Part shown: positions 1 through 11,212 of the stretch, piece after piece
How positions within the stretch are numbered: position 1 is the first letter of the stretch
How the letters are laid out: every line of letters begins with the position of its first letter
Origin: Bin95 sp965220855
Lineage (GTDB): Bacteria > Pseudomonadota > Alphaproteobacteria > Bin95
NCBI GenBank assembly: GCA_965220855.1
Contig: CBDCQY010000001.1
Span: 2,728,001 to 2,792,000 of the forward strand
Reading direction: 5' to 3'
Length of the DNA: 64,000 bases
Program-made: the position numbers and the translations under genes
Notes under the pieces: generated by a model
Told to the model about the DNA's origin: nothing
Seen by the model: only the letters and a program-made list of their open reading frames with translations
The model's database searches: none

Positions 1-1
1 C

Positions 2-310
2 GAGCCGGCCTTCTCCGCATCCGAGGTCCAGCGGCTGTTCCGCCAGCTCGCCGGCTGCTGGCAGACCATACCGGGCCTCGCGATCTCCGAGCGCCATGTG
101 GTGGTGCTGCAGGTCCGGCTCGGACCGGACCGGCGGGTCCAGTCCATGCGCACCGTGAACGCCGGGTCGAGCCCCAGCTACCGGGCGGCGCGGGAGCGCG
201 CCGAGCGCGCGCTGCGCCATCCCCGCTGCGAGCGGCTGCAGGTGCCGCTGGACAAGTTCGCCCAATGGCAGTCGCTCGAACTGCGGTTCGACCCGCGTCA
301 AATGCAGTGA
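2..310 (+). CDS. tolA: TolA C-terminal fragment (5' end outside window)
   Basis: The frame is open from base 2 to the TGA at 308-310, so this is the 3' end of a gene that begins upstream. The readable part is about 102 residues with the phrase GCWQTIPGL, followed by a VRLGPDRRV strand and a helix rich in RAARERAERAL. This matches the periplasmic domain III of TolA/TonB-type energy transducers in alphaproteobacteria, where a Cys-Trp pair opens the domain. TolA spans the periplasm and links the TolQR motor to TolB-Pal during outer-membrane constriction. Its position 18 bp before tolB supports the call. The inner-membrane anchor and the long helical domain are not in the window. Confidence 0.85.
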   Translation, partial: EPAFSASEVQRLFRQLAGCWQTIPGLAISERHVVVLQVRLGPDRRVQSMRTVNAGSSPSYRAARERAERALRHPRCERLQVPLDKFAQWQSLELRFDPRQMQ

Positions 311-328
311 ACGAGGAGGCGCCACGCC

Positions 329-1663
329 ATGACGCTCCCCATCCTACGCTCCGTCGCCCCCCTGCTGGCGCTGCTGCTGGCGGCGCCGGCCGCGGCGCAG
401 GTGACCATCAACATCACGCGCGGCGTTCCCGACCCGATCCCGATCGCGGTGACCGCCTTCCACGGCGCCGACACGGCGTCGAGGCGCTATGGCGAGAACA
501 TCGCCCGCGTGGTCCGCGACGATCTGGAGCGCTCGGGCCTCTTCCGGGCGATCGCGGAGGAGGCGTTCCTCTCCCTGCTCAGGGGCGCGGACGCCCGGCC
601 GAGCTTCGACAACTGGCGGGTGATCGATGCGCAGCTGCTGGTCGGCGGCGAGGTCGCGCTGGAGGCCGACGGGCGCGTCCGCGTCCGTTTCCGGCTCTGG
701 GACGTCTTCCGCGAGGAGGCGCTGGTGGGCGTCACCTACACCACGCTCCCGGAGAACTGGCGCCGGCTCGGCCACAAGACGGCCGACGCGATCTACAAGC
801 AGGTAACCGGCGAGGAGGGCTATTTCGACAGCCGCATCGTCTATGTGGCGGAGACCGGGCCGCCGGACAAGCGCAACAAGCGCCTCGTGCTCATGGACCA
901 GGACGGCGCCAACCGGCGCTATCTCACCGACGGCGCCAATCTGGTGCTCACGCCGCGCTTCTCGCCGACGCAGCAGGAGGTCATCTATCTCTCCTACGAC
1001 CGGGCGCACCAGCCGCCGAGCGTGCATATCCTGAACATCGACACCGGCCAGCGCGAGGTGCTGGGGCGCTTCCCCGGCATGCATTACGCGCCGCGCTTCT
1101 CGCCGGTCGGCAACAGCGTGCTGATCACCATGACGGCCCAGGAGGGCAATTCCGATATCTTCTCGATGGACCTCGGCACGCGCGCGCTCACCCGGCTGAC
1201 CGACACGCTCGGCATCGACGCGGCCGCCTCCTTCAGCCCCGACGCCCGGCGGATCGTGTTCGAGTCGAAGCGCAGCGGCGCCCAGCAGCTCTATGTGATG
1301 AACGCCGACGGGTCCGATCCCCAGCGCATCAGCCGCGGCCCCGGCCGCTTCGCCACCCCCGTCTGGTCGCCGCGCGGCGACCTGATCGCCTTCACCCGCA
1401 TCCATGGCGGCCAGTTCCATATCGGCGTCATGCGCCCGGACGGCGAGGACATGCGCATCCTGGATTCGGCCTTCCACGCCGAAGGCCCCACCTGGTCGCC
1501 CAACGGGAGGGTGCTCGCCTACTTCAAGCAGCAGACCGCCCACGAACGGCGGGTCGGACGCTCGCCGGGCCTCTGGTCGATCGACATCACCGGCGGCCTG
1601 CCGCGCCGCCTGAAAACCGAAACCGACGCTTCGGATCCCGCCTGGTCGCCGAATGCGCCGTGA
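329..1663 (+). CDS. tolB: Tol-Pal system periplasmic beta-propeller TolB
   Basis: This 444-residue protein has a clear Sec signal peptide (hydrophobic stretch ending in APAAAQ near residue 24), an N-terminal alpha/beta domain of about 150 residues, and then repeated propeller blades with SPDARRIVFES and WSPRGDLIAF phrases. That is the standard TolB architecture and length. TolB sits in the periplasm and shuttles between Pal and the TolA C-terminus. The ATG at 329 is preceded by a GAGGAGG Shine-Dalgarno sequence. It lies in the tolA-tolB-pal-cpoB operon, with an 85-bp gap before pal. Confidence 0.97.
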   Translation: MTLPILRSVAPLLALLLAAPAAAQVTINITRGVPDPIPIAVTAFHGADTASRRYGENIARVVRDDLERSGLFRAIAEEAFLSLLRGADARPSFDNWRVIDAQLLVGGEVALEADGRVRVRFRLWDVFREEALVGVTYTTLPENWRRLGHKTADAIYKQVTGEEGYFDSRIVYVAETGPPDKRNKRLVLMDQDGANRRYLTDGANLVLTPRFSPTQQEVIYLSYDRAHQPPSVHILNIDTGQREVLGRFPGMHYAPRFSPVGNSVLITMTAQEGNSDIFSMDLGTRALTRLTDTLGIDAAASFSPDARRIVFESKRSGAQQLYVMNADGSDPQRISRGPGRFATPVWSPRGDLIAFTRIHGGQFHIGVMRPDGEDMRILDSAFHAEGPTWSPNGRVLAYFKQQTAHERRVGRSPGLWSIDITGGLPRRLKTETDASDPAWSPNAP

Positions 1664-1748
1664 AGCCCCTTGCGCAATGGCGGGAAAGTTTCACAATGAC
1701 GGTGATTCGCGGCCGCTCGGAATGTCGCGGCAGAGAAGGAGATTTCGC

Positions 1749-2273
1749 ATGTCGATAAAGTCTTTGGCGCCGGCGGCGGCGCTGCTGCTGCTTGCAGCCT
1801 GCAGCACCGGCTCGGACATGAAGGACGAGACATCCGGCGGTCCCGCAGCGCCGGCCGTCACCGCCCCCCAGGGCGGCCAGCAGGGCGTGGACAGCCAGCA
1901 AATGGCGGCCCCCGCGCCGGGTTCCGTCGAGGAGCTGCAGCAGGTCATCGGAGACCGGCTGCATTTCGCCTATGACCGCCACGACCTGGACGGCCCGGCG
2001 CAGGACATGGTGTCCAAATGGGTCGATTGGCTGACCCAGCATGGCGGGCTTGCGGTCGTCATCGAGGGCCATGCCGACGAGCGCGGCACGCGCGAATACA
2101 ATCTGGCGCTGGGCGAGCGGCGCGCCGCCGAGGTGCGCGGCTATCTGCTGGCCTCCGGCATCGACGAGAACCGGGTGCGCATCGTCAGCTACGGCAAGGA
2201 GCGCCCGGAGGCGGTCGAGTCCAACGAGGAGGCCTGGGCCATCAACCGCCGGGCCGTGATGATCCTCGACTGA
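1749..2273 (+). CDS. pal: Peptidoglycan-associated lipoprotein Pal
   Basis: The 174-residue product begins with a lipoprotein signal peptide whose lipobox LAAC places the lipidated cysteine at residue 18. A low-complexity linker follows, then a C-terminal OmpA-like domain with IEGHADERGTREYNLALG, which contains the diaminopimelate-binding Asp and Arg region, and INRRAVMIL at the end. Pal anchors the outer membrane to peptidoglycan and binds TolB. The frame is open further upstream to 1653, but only the ATG at 1749 gives a signal peptide, and it is preceded by an AGAAGGAGA ribosome-binding site. Confidence 0.96.
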   Translation: MSIKSLAPAAALLLLAACSTGSDMKDETSGGPAAPAVTAPQGGQQGVDSQQMAAPAPGSVEELQQVIGDRLHFAYDRHDLDGPAQDMVSKWVDWLTQHGGLAVVIEGHADERGTREYNLALGERRAAEVRGYLLASGIDENRVRIVSYGKERPEAVESNEEAWAINRRAVMILD

Positions 2274-2276
2274 GCC

Positions 2277-2975
2277 GTGCTGCGGGCGCTCGCGATCCTG
2301 CTGCTCTGCGCCCTGCCGCTCGCGGCGGCGGCGCAGAGCACCGGCTACGGACGCCTGGTCGAGAACCGCCTCTCGGCCTTCGAGCGCGAGTTGCGCACGC
2401 TCACCGGCTCGGTCGAGCGCCTGCAGCAGCGCCTGACCGGCCTGGAGCGCCGCATCGAGGCGCTGGAGCTCGCCCGGCAGCAGGCGGAGAGCGCGGAGGA
2501 GCCGGCGCCGGCGGAAGCCGCGCCGCCGGTCGCCGTCGCGCCCGCCGGGCCGCAGGAGACGGCGCCCGACGCCCCGGCCGCCCTGCCGCGGGGCGCGGCG
2601 CTCTCGCTTTACGAGCAGGGCCGCAGATTTCAGCTCCAGGCCCGCTACGGCGACGCCGAGGGCGTGTTTGCGGCCTTCCTCCGCCGCTTTCCGGACCACC
2701 GGCTGGCGGGCAATGCGCGCCACTGGCTGGCGGACAGCCTGGCCCGGCAGGGCAAGCACGGGGCCGCCGCACAGCAGTTCCTGGCGGCCTATGAGGAAGA
2801 TCGCGGCGGCTCCAAGGCGCCCGACAATCTGCTGAAGCTGGCCCGCGCGCTGGCGGCGCTCGACAAGCAGAGCGAGGCCTGCATCGCGCTTCGTCGCCTG
2901 GCGCGCGAACATGCAGACGCGCCGCAGGCCGTGACGACCGCCGCCGCCGCCGAGAGCCGGCGGCTGGAGTGCTGA
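2277..2975 (+). CDS. cpoB: Tol-Pal coordinator of cell division CpoB (YbgF)
   Basis: This 232-residue exported protein starts at a GTG three bases after the pal stop. It has a signal peptide ending near residue 20 (PLAAAAQS), a short trimerising coiled coil (about residues 30-70, heptad-like LQQRLTGLERRIEAL), a proline/alanine-rich linker, and TPR repeats from about residue 105 on (YEQGRRFQLQARYGDAEGVF and similar). This is the CpoB/YbgF plan. In the family it coordinates Tol-Pal action with peptidoglycan synthesis at the septum. It overlaps tilS by 7 bp. Confidence 0.92.
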   Translation: MLRALAILLLCALPLAAAAQSTGYGRLVENRLSAFERELRTLTGSVERLQQRLTGLERRIEALELARQQAESAEEPAPAEAAPPVAVAPAGPQETAPDAPAALPRGAALSLYEQGRRFQLQARYGDAEGVFAAFLRRFPDHRLAGNARHWLADSLARQGKHGAAAQQFLAAYEEDRGGSKAPDNLLKLARALAALDKQSEACIALRRLAREHADAPQAVTTAAAAESRRLEC

Positions 2976-4249
2976 GCGCCGGCGGGCGGGCGGGCGAGCG
3001 TCGCCTGCGCGGCGATGCGGCCTTCGACCGCGCCATGGACGCGCTCGGCCCCTTCGAGCCCCGGCCGAGGTTGATCGCCGCCGTTTCGGGCGGTCCCGAC
3101 AGCATGGCGCTCGCGCTCATGGCCGGGGCCTGGGCCGACGCCCGGGGCGGGGAGCTGCTGGCCGTCACGGTCGATCACGGGTTGCGGCCGGAGTCGGCGG
3201 CGGAGGCGCGGAGCGTCGGCGAGCGGCTCGCGGCCTTCGGCATTCCGCACCGCATCGTCACGCGCCGCGAACCGCTCGCCGCCGGCAACCTCCAGGCGGC
3301 GGCGCGCGAGGCCCGCTACCGGCTGCTGGCCGAGGCCTGCCGGCAGGCCGCCTGCCTGCATCTGCTGCTCGGCCACCAGCTGGAGGACCAGGGCGAGACC
3401 GCCGCCATGCGCGCCGAGGGCGGCAGCGGCGCGGCGGGCCTGGCCGGCATGGCGCCCGTTCGGGAACTGCCGGAGATGCGCCTGCTGCGCCCGCTGCTCG
3501 GCCGTCGGCGCTCCGAGCTCGCGGCCTGGCTCCGCCGGCTGGAGGTCGGCTGGATCGAGGACCCCTCGAACCGTTCGCCGGACCGGGCGCGCGGCCGGCT
3601 GCGCGCCGCCATGACGGCCCCGCAACTGGCCGCGCTCGGGCGCGAGGCCGGGGACCGGGCGCGGGACCGGCGGCGGCGGGAGGAGGCGCTTGCCCGCCTG
3701 CTGGCCCGCACGGTCCGCCTCCACCCCGCCGGCGTCGCGCAGGTGGAACTCGCGCCGCTGCTCGAATCGCCGCTCGCCGAGGCCGCGCTCGGGCGCCTGC
3801 TCGCCACACTGGCCGGCAGGGCCTGGCCGCCCCGCCGGGCGCGTCTGGCGCGCCTCCGCCGCCGGCTGGCCGAGGCGCCGCCCGGCGCCGTGCTCGGCGG
3901 CGGCGCGCTGATCGCGACCCGCCGGGGCTGGTGGTGCGGGCGCGAGGTCGGGCGCATCGGCGACTCGCTCTGGCTCCAGCCCGGCGCGCGCGGCTTCTGG
4001 GACGGGCGGTTCGAGATCGTCAATCCGGGGCCGGCGCGCGTCCGCGTCGCGCCCCGCCCGCGCGCCCGCGCGCCGGCGGAGCGGCCCTGGCCGGCGACGC
4101 TCGACCGCGCGCTGCCGGCCTTTTTCGCCGAGGACGGGCGCGCGCTGGAGCCGGACGAGCCGTCCGCCCCGCTTGCGACATTCCGGCCGCGCCGTCCGCT
4201 GGCGGAAGCGGGATTTGCACTTGTTTCGACAATAGGGCAACTTACGTAG
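2969..4249 (+). CDS. tilS: tRNA(Ile)-lysidine synthase TilS
   Basis: The 426-residue protein carries the N-type PP-loop signature AVSGGPDSMAL near residue 40 and a downstream GHQLEDQGETAAMR motif that corresponds to the family HxxDDxxET region, with Glu in place of the first Asp. TilS adenylates C34 of the CAU-anticodon tRNA-Ile and attaches lysine so that it reads AUA. The GTG start at 2969 lies inside the end of cpoB. The C-terminal part (after about residue 230) is Arg-rich and less conserved. The cpoB-tilS-ftsH order is conserved in alphaproteobacteria. Confidence 0.93.
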   Translation: MLSAGGRAGERRLRGDAAFDRAMDALGPFEPRPRLIAAVSGGPDSMALALMAGAWADARGGELLAVTVDHGLRPESAAEARSVGERLAAFGIPHRIVTRREPLAAGNLQAAAREARYRLLAEACRQAACLHLLLGHQLEDQGETAAMRAEGGSGAAGLAGMAPVRELPEMRLLRPLLGRRRSELAAWLRRLEVGWIEDPSNRSPDRARGRLRAAMTAPQLAALGREAGDRARDRRRREEALARLLARTVRLHPAGVAQVELAPLLESPLAEAALGRLLATLAGRAWPPRRARLARLRRRLAEAPPGAVLGGGALIATRRGWWCGREVGRIGDSLWLQPGARGFWDGRFEIVNPGPARVRVAPRPRARAPAERPWPATLDRALPAFFAEDGRALEPDEPSAPLATFRPRRPLAEAGFALVSTIGQLT

Positions 4250-4306
4250 GGAGAGGGTGGGCATTCGCCCCTGTCATTCCCCGATCGGAGGCCGACGCGG
4301 ACCATA

Positions 4307-6225
<1,919 letters not shown>

Positions 6226-6229
<4 letters not shown>

Positions 6230-7107
6230 CGACCGGGGGGTCGAAAGCCGAAGGGCGGGCGACCTTGCCGGAGCCGCCGGCCAGCTTCGCCGGCCTCTCC
6301 ACGCAGCGGCCGCTGCTGATGGGCGTGGTGAACGTCACGCCCGACAGCTTCTCCGACGGCGGCGACTGGTTCGATCCGGGGGCCGCCGCAGAGCGCGGCC
6401 GGGCGCTTCGGGCGGCGGGCGCGGATATCGTCGATATCGGCGGCGAATCGACCCGCCCCGGCGCGCGCGCCGTCGATGAGGCGGAGGAGCGCCGCCGGGT
6501 GCTGCCGGCGGTGGCGGCGCTGGCGGGCGAGGGCGTTCCGGTTTCGGTGGATACCCGCCATGCGGGCGTGCTGCGGGCGGCGCTCGACGCCGGCGCCCGC
6601 ATCGCCAACGATGTCTCCGCGCTCACCGCCGATCCCGCCACGATCGGGCTGGTGGCGGCGAGCGGGGCGAGCGCGGTGCTGGTGCACATGCAGGGCGAGC
6701 CGGCGACCATGCAAGCCGCGCCGCACTATGGCGACGTGGTGGAGGAGGTGCTGGCCTTCCTCGCGGAGCGCGTCGCCGCCTGCAGGGCGGCGGGCGTCGG
6801 TCCCGAGCGGCTCGCCGTCGATCCGGGCTACGGCTTCGGCAAGACGCTCGCGCACAATCTGGCGCTGCTGCGGGGGCTCGCGCGCTTCCGGGCGCTCGGC
6901 TGCACGGTGGCGCTCGGCGTCTCGCGCAAGGGCTCGCTCGGCAGGCTCTCCGGCGAGGCGGACCCGAAGCGCCGGCTGCCGGAATCGCTCGCCGCCGGCC
7001 TGTTCGCGCTCGACCGGGGCGTGCGGCTGTTGCGCGTTCACGATGTGGAGGAGACCCGCCGCGCGCTTGCGGTCTGGGAGGCGCTCCGGCAGGATTCGGC
7101 CCCATGA
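6226..7107 (+). CDS. folP: Dihydropteroate synthase
   Basis: The 293-residue protein contains both pterin-binding signatures: LLMGVVNVTPDSFSDGG near residue 30 and DIVDIGGESTRPGA near residue 68. It also has DPGYGFGKT, which fits the third conserved strand. It condenses dihydropterin pyrophosphate with p-aminobenzoate in folate synthesis. The earliest in-frame start is a TTG at 6226 that overlaps the ftsH stop. A later TTG at 6265 would give a shorter N-terminus, so the start is uncertain. Its stop overlaps the glmM ATG (ATGA), which suggests translational coupling. Confidence 0.96.
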
Positions 7108-8459
7108 CCGGCAAGACGGAGCGCAGGCTGTTCGGCACGGACGGCATTCGCGGGCGGGCGAATGTCGAGCCGATGACGCCGGAGACCGTCATGCGGGTCG
7201 CCATGGCGGCGGCGGCCTGTTTCGGCGGCGACGGCCGGCGGCACAGCGCGCTGATCGCCAAGGACACGCGCCTTTCCGGCTATCTGCTGGAGCCGGCGCT
7301 GGTGGGCGGCTTCGTGGCGATGGGCTGGGATGTGGCGCTGGTCGGGCCGATGCCGACGCCGGCGGTCTCGATGCTGACCCGTTCTCTGCGCGCCGATCTG
7401 GGCGTCATGCTGTCGGCCTCGCACAACCCCTATCCCGACAATGGCGTCAAGCTGTTCGGCCCGGACGGCTACAAGCTCTCCGACGCCGAGGAGGGGCGGA
7501 TCGAGGCCGCGATGGCGGGGGCCGATGCGCGCCGCGCGGCCCCGGAGGCGCTCGGTCGCGCCCGGCGCATGGAGGATGCGCAGGGCCGCTATATCGAGCT
7601 CGCCAAGAGCAGCTTTCCGCGCGGGATGCGCCTCGACGGCCTCAAGGTCGTGGTCGATTGCGCCCATGGCGCGGCCTATCGGGTGGCGCCGGCGGTGCTC
7701 TGGGAGCTGGGGGCGGAGGTCGTGCCGGTCGCGGTCGCGCCGGACGGGCTGAACATCAACCGCGCCTCGGGGGCGACGCATCCCGAGACCGTCTGCCGGG
7801 CGGTGCGCGAGCATGGCGCGGATATCGGGCTGGCGCTCGACGGCGACGCCGACCGGCTGGCGGTGGCGGACAATGCCGGCCGGCTGGTGGACGGCGACCG
7901 GATCATGGGGCTGATCGCCGCCGCCTGGCAGCGCCGCGAGCGGCTTGCGGGCGGCGGCGTGGTGGCGACGGTCATGTCCAATCTCGGGCTGGAGCGCTTC
8001 CTGGCCGGCCTCGGCCTCGGCCTGGTGCGCGCGCCGGTGGGAGACCGCTATGTGGTGGAGCGGATGCGCGAGGGCGGCTTCAATGTCGGCGGCGAGCAGT
8101 CGGGCCATATCGTGCTGCGCGACTTCTCGGCCACCGGCGACGGGCTGATCGCGGCGCTGCAGGTGCTGGCCGAGCTGGTGGCGAGCGGGCGTCCCGCCTC
8201 GGAGCTGCTGGCGGTGTTCGAGCCGCTGCCGCAGCGCCTGGAGAATGTGCAGGCCGGCCCGGACGACCCGCTCGCCCTGCCCTCGGTGCGCCATTCGATC
8301 GCCGAGGCCGAGGCGCGCCTCGCGGGCGTCGGCCGCCTGCTGATCCGCCGCTCCGGCACCGAACCCCTGATCCGCATCATGGCCGAAGCCGAAGACGAAA
8401 CCCTGGTAAGCGAAATCGTCACCACGCTGGCCGCAGACATCCGCAGGGCGGTAGCTTGA
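7104..8459 (+). CDS. glmM: Phosphoglucosamine mutase
   Basis: This 451-residue alpha-D-phosphohexomutase has the N-terminal FGTDGIRGRAN phrase, the phosphoserine loop MLSASHNP (phosphorylated Ser106), the metal loop LDGDADRL near residue 250, and the C-terminal phosphate-binding RRSGTEPLIRIM. It converts glucosamine-6-phosphate to glucosamine-1-phosphate for UDP-GlcNAc synthesis, feeding peptidoglycan and LPS. It is the last gene of the conserved ftsH-folP-glmM block. Just past its stop the sequence becomes transposase debris. Confidence 0.98.
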   Translation: MTGKTERRLFGTDGIRGRANVEPMTPETVMRVAMAAAACFGGDGRRHSALIAKDTRLSGYLLEPALVGGFVAMGWDVALVGPMPTPAVSMLTRSLRADLGVMLSASHNPYPDNGVKLFGPDGYKLSDAEEGRIEAAMAGADARRAAPEALGRARRMEDAQGRYIELAKSSFPRGMRLDGLKVVVDCAHGAAYRVAPAVLWELGAEVVPVAVAPDGLNINRASGATHPETVCRAVREHGADIGLALDGDADRLAVADNAGRLVDGDRIMGLIAAAWQRRERLAGGGVVATVMSNLGLERFLAGLGLGLVRAPVGDRYVVERMREGGFNVGGEQSGHIVLRDFSATGDGLIAALQVLAELVASGRPASELLAVFEPLPQRLENVQAGPDDPLALPSVRHSIAEAEARLAGVGRLLIRRSGTEPLIRIMAEAEDETLVSEIVTTLAADIRRAVA

Positions 8460-8475
8460 CACTGCTTCATGACAA

Positions 8476-8911
8476 GCTGCGGCGCGGTTTGGCGTGAGCG
8501 CGGCGAGCCATCAGCCGATGGCGCGCGCGGATGCGCGAACAGGGCGACGCCCGCCCGAAGGCGCTTGGCGGGGACCGCTGCTCGGGGCGGAATCGAGGCA
8601 GAGCGCGGTGCGATCCTGGGCCGTCTTGAGAAGAACCGGGACCTGACCATCGCGAAGTTGGGCGCTGCTCTGGGCCGGCGCGGTCCGGTCTTCAGTTATG
8701 GGGCGATCCCCGGCGGCGCTCCTGGTGTGACAGCCATCGACCCCAACCGACGGGTGTTCATCGACGGTGAGGCGGACAGTGGCCGAAGGCCGCGTAAGCC
8801 GCCGAGAGAACCGTCGACGGCCTCTGGCAAACCATCGGCCGCATCTCCCGGACCTTCTCGCCGCAAGAATGCAAAAACTACTTCAACGCCGCAGGATACA
8901 TCCCAACATGA
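8476..8911 (+). pseudogene. IS630-family transposase remnant (frameshifted, internally deleted)
   Basis: Four fragments in shifting frames read like one IS630-type transposase. They are AAARFGVSAAS (8476-8508, helix-turn-helix start), AISRWRARMREQGDARPKAL (from 8507), AERGAILGRLEKNRDLTIA leading into LGAALGRRG (about 8600-8690), and AIDPNRRVFID (8733-8765), the start of the catalytic half. The reading then jumps to AAERTVDGLWQTIGRISRTF and CKNYFNAAGYIPT with a TGA at 8909-8911. Most of the DDE catalytic domain between FID and the C-terminal helix is missing, and at least three frameshifts are present. This fills the whole 8460-8877 gap. Terminal inverted repeats were not recognised. Confidence 0.8.
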
Positions 8912-10194
8912 TCGGACTTTGCGGCATCCTTCGCCGGGGCCGACAGTTCGGGAGCCTGCAGGCCGCGCGGCTCGGTCTCCACCGAGGGCAGGTCGGGCAG
9001 GCGCTCGCCGGCAGGCGCCGCGCCCAGCTCCTCGAAGCGCCGGGCTTGCGGCAGGATGCTGCGCTCCAGCGAGCCGACGCTGGCGTTGTAGCGCTCCACC
9101 AGCTGCTTCAGCGTCTTGCCGACGCTCTCCATATGCCGCCCGAAGGTCTGCACGCGCTTGTAGAGTTCCTGCCCGCTTCGCGCCACGGCCTGGGCGTTCT
9201 CGGCCAGCTTCTCCTGCTGCCAGCCATAGGCGACCGCCTTGACGAGCGCGATCAGCGTGGTCGGCGTGGAGATCAGCACCTTCTGCGCCGCCGCCTCGTC
9301 GAACAGGCCCGGCGCCTGTTGGAAGGCGGCGGCGTAGATCGACTCGCCCGGAATGAACATCACCACGAAGTCGGGCGTCTCCGCCTGCCGGCTCCAATAT
9401 TCCTTCGAGGCCAGCCGGCGCACATGGGTGCGGACATGGCGGGCATGGGCTTCCAGATGGCGCGCGCGCGCCTCTTCATCCTCGGTCTCGATGGCGTCGA
9501 GATAGGCGTCGAGCGGCGTCTTGGCGTCGATGACGATGGATTTGCCGCCCGGCAGGCGCACGATCACATCCGGGCGCGAGCCGTCCTCCAGCGTCTCCTG
9601 CTCGACGAAATCGACATGCTCCTTCATGTCCGCCAGTTCGAGCACATTGCGCAGCTGATGCTCGCCCCAGCGGCCGCGGGTTTGCGGCTGCCGCAGCGCC
9701 TGCACCAGGCGCCCGGTCTCGGAGCGCAGCTGCGTCTGGCCGGCCGCCAGCGCCTTCACCTGTTCCGTGACCGCTTGGTAGGCCCCGGCGCGCGACTTCT
9801 CGATCTCCTGCACATTGGTCTGGAACTTCTCCAGCTCCTCGCGGATCGGGCGCACCAGCGCGGCCACCGCCTGCTCGCGCGCCTCCAGCTCCTTGCGCGC
9901 GCCGTCCTTCTGCCGGTCGAAGCGCTCGCCGGCCAGCCGCAGAAAGGCCTGGCTGTTGCGGTCGAGCGCCTCGGCGGCGAGCGCGGCGAACTGCCGCTCG
10001 GTCGCGGCGCGCGCCTTGTCGATCTCTTCCAGCCGCGCGGCCTGCGCCTTGCGCTCGGCTTCGAGCGCCGCCTCGGCGGTCGCGGCCCGCTTGTCCGCCG
10101 CCGCCAGACGACGGCGCGCCGGCATGGCGAAGGCCAGCCAGACCAGCGCCGCTCCGGCCAGTCCCGCCAGCACGATCGGCAGCCCGAACTCCAT
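8878..10194 (-). CDS. rmuC: DNA recombination protein RmuC
   Basis: The 438-residue product has one N-terminal membrane helix (about residues 3-22), a long Ala/Glu/Arg-rich coiled coil (about 27-175), and the RmuC nuclease-like domain with GRWGEHQLRNVLELADM, KSIVIDAKTPLDAYLDA and DFVVMFIPGESIYAAA. RmuC limits inversions at short repeats and is thought to act on DNA ends. The ATG at 10194 was chosen because it begins the membrane helix; the open frame upstream is antisense to the PhyH gene. The last ten residues (HVGMYPAALK) and the stop are encoded on the antisense strand of the IS630 remnant. Confidence 0.93.
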   Translation of the reverse strand: MEFGLPIVLAGLAGAALVWLAFAMPARRRLAAADKRAATAEAALEAERKAQAARLEEIDKARAATERQFAALAAEALDRNSQAFLRLAGERFDRQKDGARKELEAREQAVAALVRPIREELEKFQTNVQEIEKSRAGAYQAVTEQVKALAAGQTQLRSETGRLVQALRQPQTRGRWGEHQLRNVLELADMKEHVDFVEQETLEDGSRPDVIVRLPGGKSIVIDAKTPLDAYLDAIETEDEEARARHLEAHARHVRTHVRRLASKEYWSRQAETPDFVVMFIPGESIYAAAFQQAPGLFDEAAAQKVLISTPTTLIALVKAVAYGWQQEKLAENAQAVARSGQELYKRVQTFGRHMESVGKTLKQLVERYNASVGSLERSILPQARRFEELGAAPAGERLPDLPSVETEPRGLQAPELSAPAKDAAKSDHVGMYPAALK

Positions 10195-10299
10195 CGCTCT
10201 TCCCTCCGCTCCGGCAGCCGGTCTATAGAGCGTTTCGCCGGCGAACAGAAATCGCCCCGAGGTCGCCGGCGGGAAAGCAAGGGGCGCGGGAGGCGGCGC

Positions 10300-11175
10300 A
10301 TGGCGGCATTGACCGGCGCACAGCGCGAGTTCTACGCCGAAAACGGCTATCTGGTGGTGGAAGATGCGGTGGATGCGCCGCTGCTGGAGCGGCTGCGGCG
10401 CGACTTCGCGGCCTGGGTCGAGGAGAGCCGCGCCCACGCCGACCCCTGGGGCGACACGCTGGACGGGCGCCCCCGATTCGACCTGGAGCCGGGACACGGT
10501 CCCGACCGGCCGGGGCTCAGGCGCGTGAACGCGCCGGTAGAGGTGTCGGACGCCTATCTGGACGCGATGCGCGACAGCCGCATGACCGATTGCGTCGCCG
10601 ATCTGATCGGGCCGAATGTCAAGCTGCACCACACCAAGATCAACTCCAAGCTGCCCGGCGGCCACACGGAGGTGAAGTGGCACCAGGACTTCCCCTTCAC
10701 GCCGCACAGCAATGACGACATCGTGACTGCGCTCTTGATGGTGGATGAGGTGACGGAGGAGAACGGGCCGCTCAAGGTGCTGCCCGGCTCGCATCGCGGG
10801 CCGATTCACGGCCTCTGGCACGAGGGGCGCTTCACCGGCGCGGTCGCGGATGCGGTGGCGGCGGAGTGCGAGCCGGCCGCGCGCATCTGCGCCGGGCCGG
10901 CGGGGTCGGTCTGCCTGATGCACACCAGGCTGCTGCACGGCTCGGCGCCCAACCTATCTGAGAGCCCACGCACGCTGTTCATCTCGGTCTATACGGCGGA
11001 GGATGCGCTCCCCTGCTCGCCCAATCCGGTGCCGAACCGCTATGAGGGCCTGATGGTGCGCGGCCAGCGCACCGGGCGCATCCGCTCCATGGCGTTCGAG
11101 CTGGAACTGCCGCAGCTGCCGACCACCGCCTCCTTCTTCGACCAGCAGGCGACGCACGGGGCGGCGGACGGCTGA
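10300..11175 (+). CDS. Phytanoyl-CoA dioxygenase (PhyH) family protein
   Basis: This is a 291-residue non-heme Fe(II)/2-oxoglutarate oxygenase. The iron facial triad is visible as WHQD (His128, Asp130) and the distal His213 in MHTRLLHGSAP, followed by an Arg-containing strand suited to 2-oxoglutarate. The phrase LKVLPGSHRG between them is typical of PhyH proteins that hydroxylate small molecules. The ATG at 10300 follows a GGGAGG stretch. It is divergent from rmuC and convergent with the SDR gene. The substrate cannot be read from the sequence; the TRAP/GST/SDR cluster next to it hints at catabolism of an imported organic acid. Confidence 0.85.
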   Translation: MAALTGAQREFYAENGYLVVEDAVDAPLLERLRRDFAAWVEESRAHADPWGDTLDGRPRFDLEPGHGPDRPGLRRVNAPVEVSDAYLDAMRDSRMTDCVADLIGPNVKLHHTKINSKLPGGHTEVKWHQDFPFTPHSNDDIVTALLMVDEVTEENGPLKVLPGSHRGPIHGLWHEGRFTGAVADAVAAECEPAARICAGPAGSVCLMHTRLLHGSAPNLSESPRTLFISVYTAEDALPCSPNPVPNRYEGLMVRGQRTGRIRSMAFELELPQLPTTASFFDQQATHGAADG

Positions 11176-11212
11176 CGGCGCCTTTCGCGGCGGGCCAGCC
11201 GTCGGCGCGGGA

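Noticed and set aside
8767..10299. Long plus-strand open frame running into the PhyH gene
   Set aside because: It is antisense to rmuC and has no family signature; the PhyH motifs begin only after ATG 10300, which has its own ribosome site.
10195..10938. N-terminal extension of rmuC on the minus strand
   Set aside because: The extension is antisense to the PhyH gene and precedes the membrane helix that normally starts RmuC.
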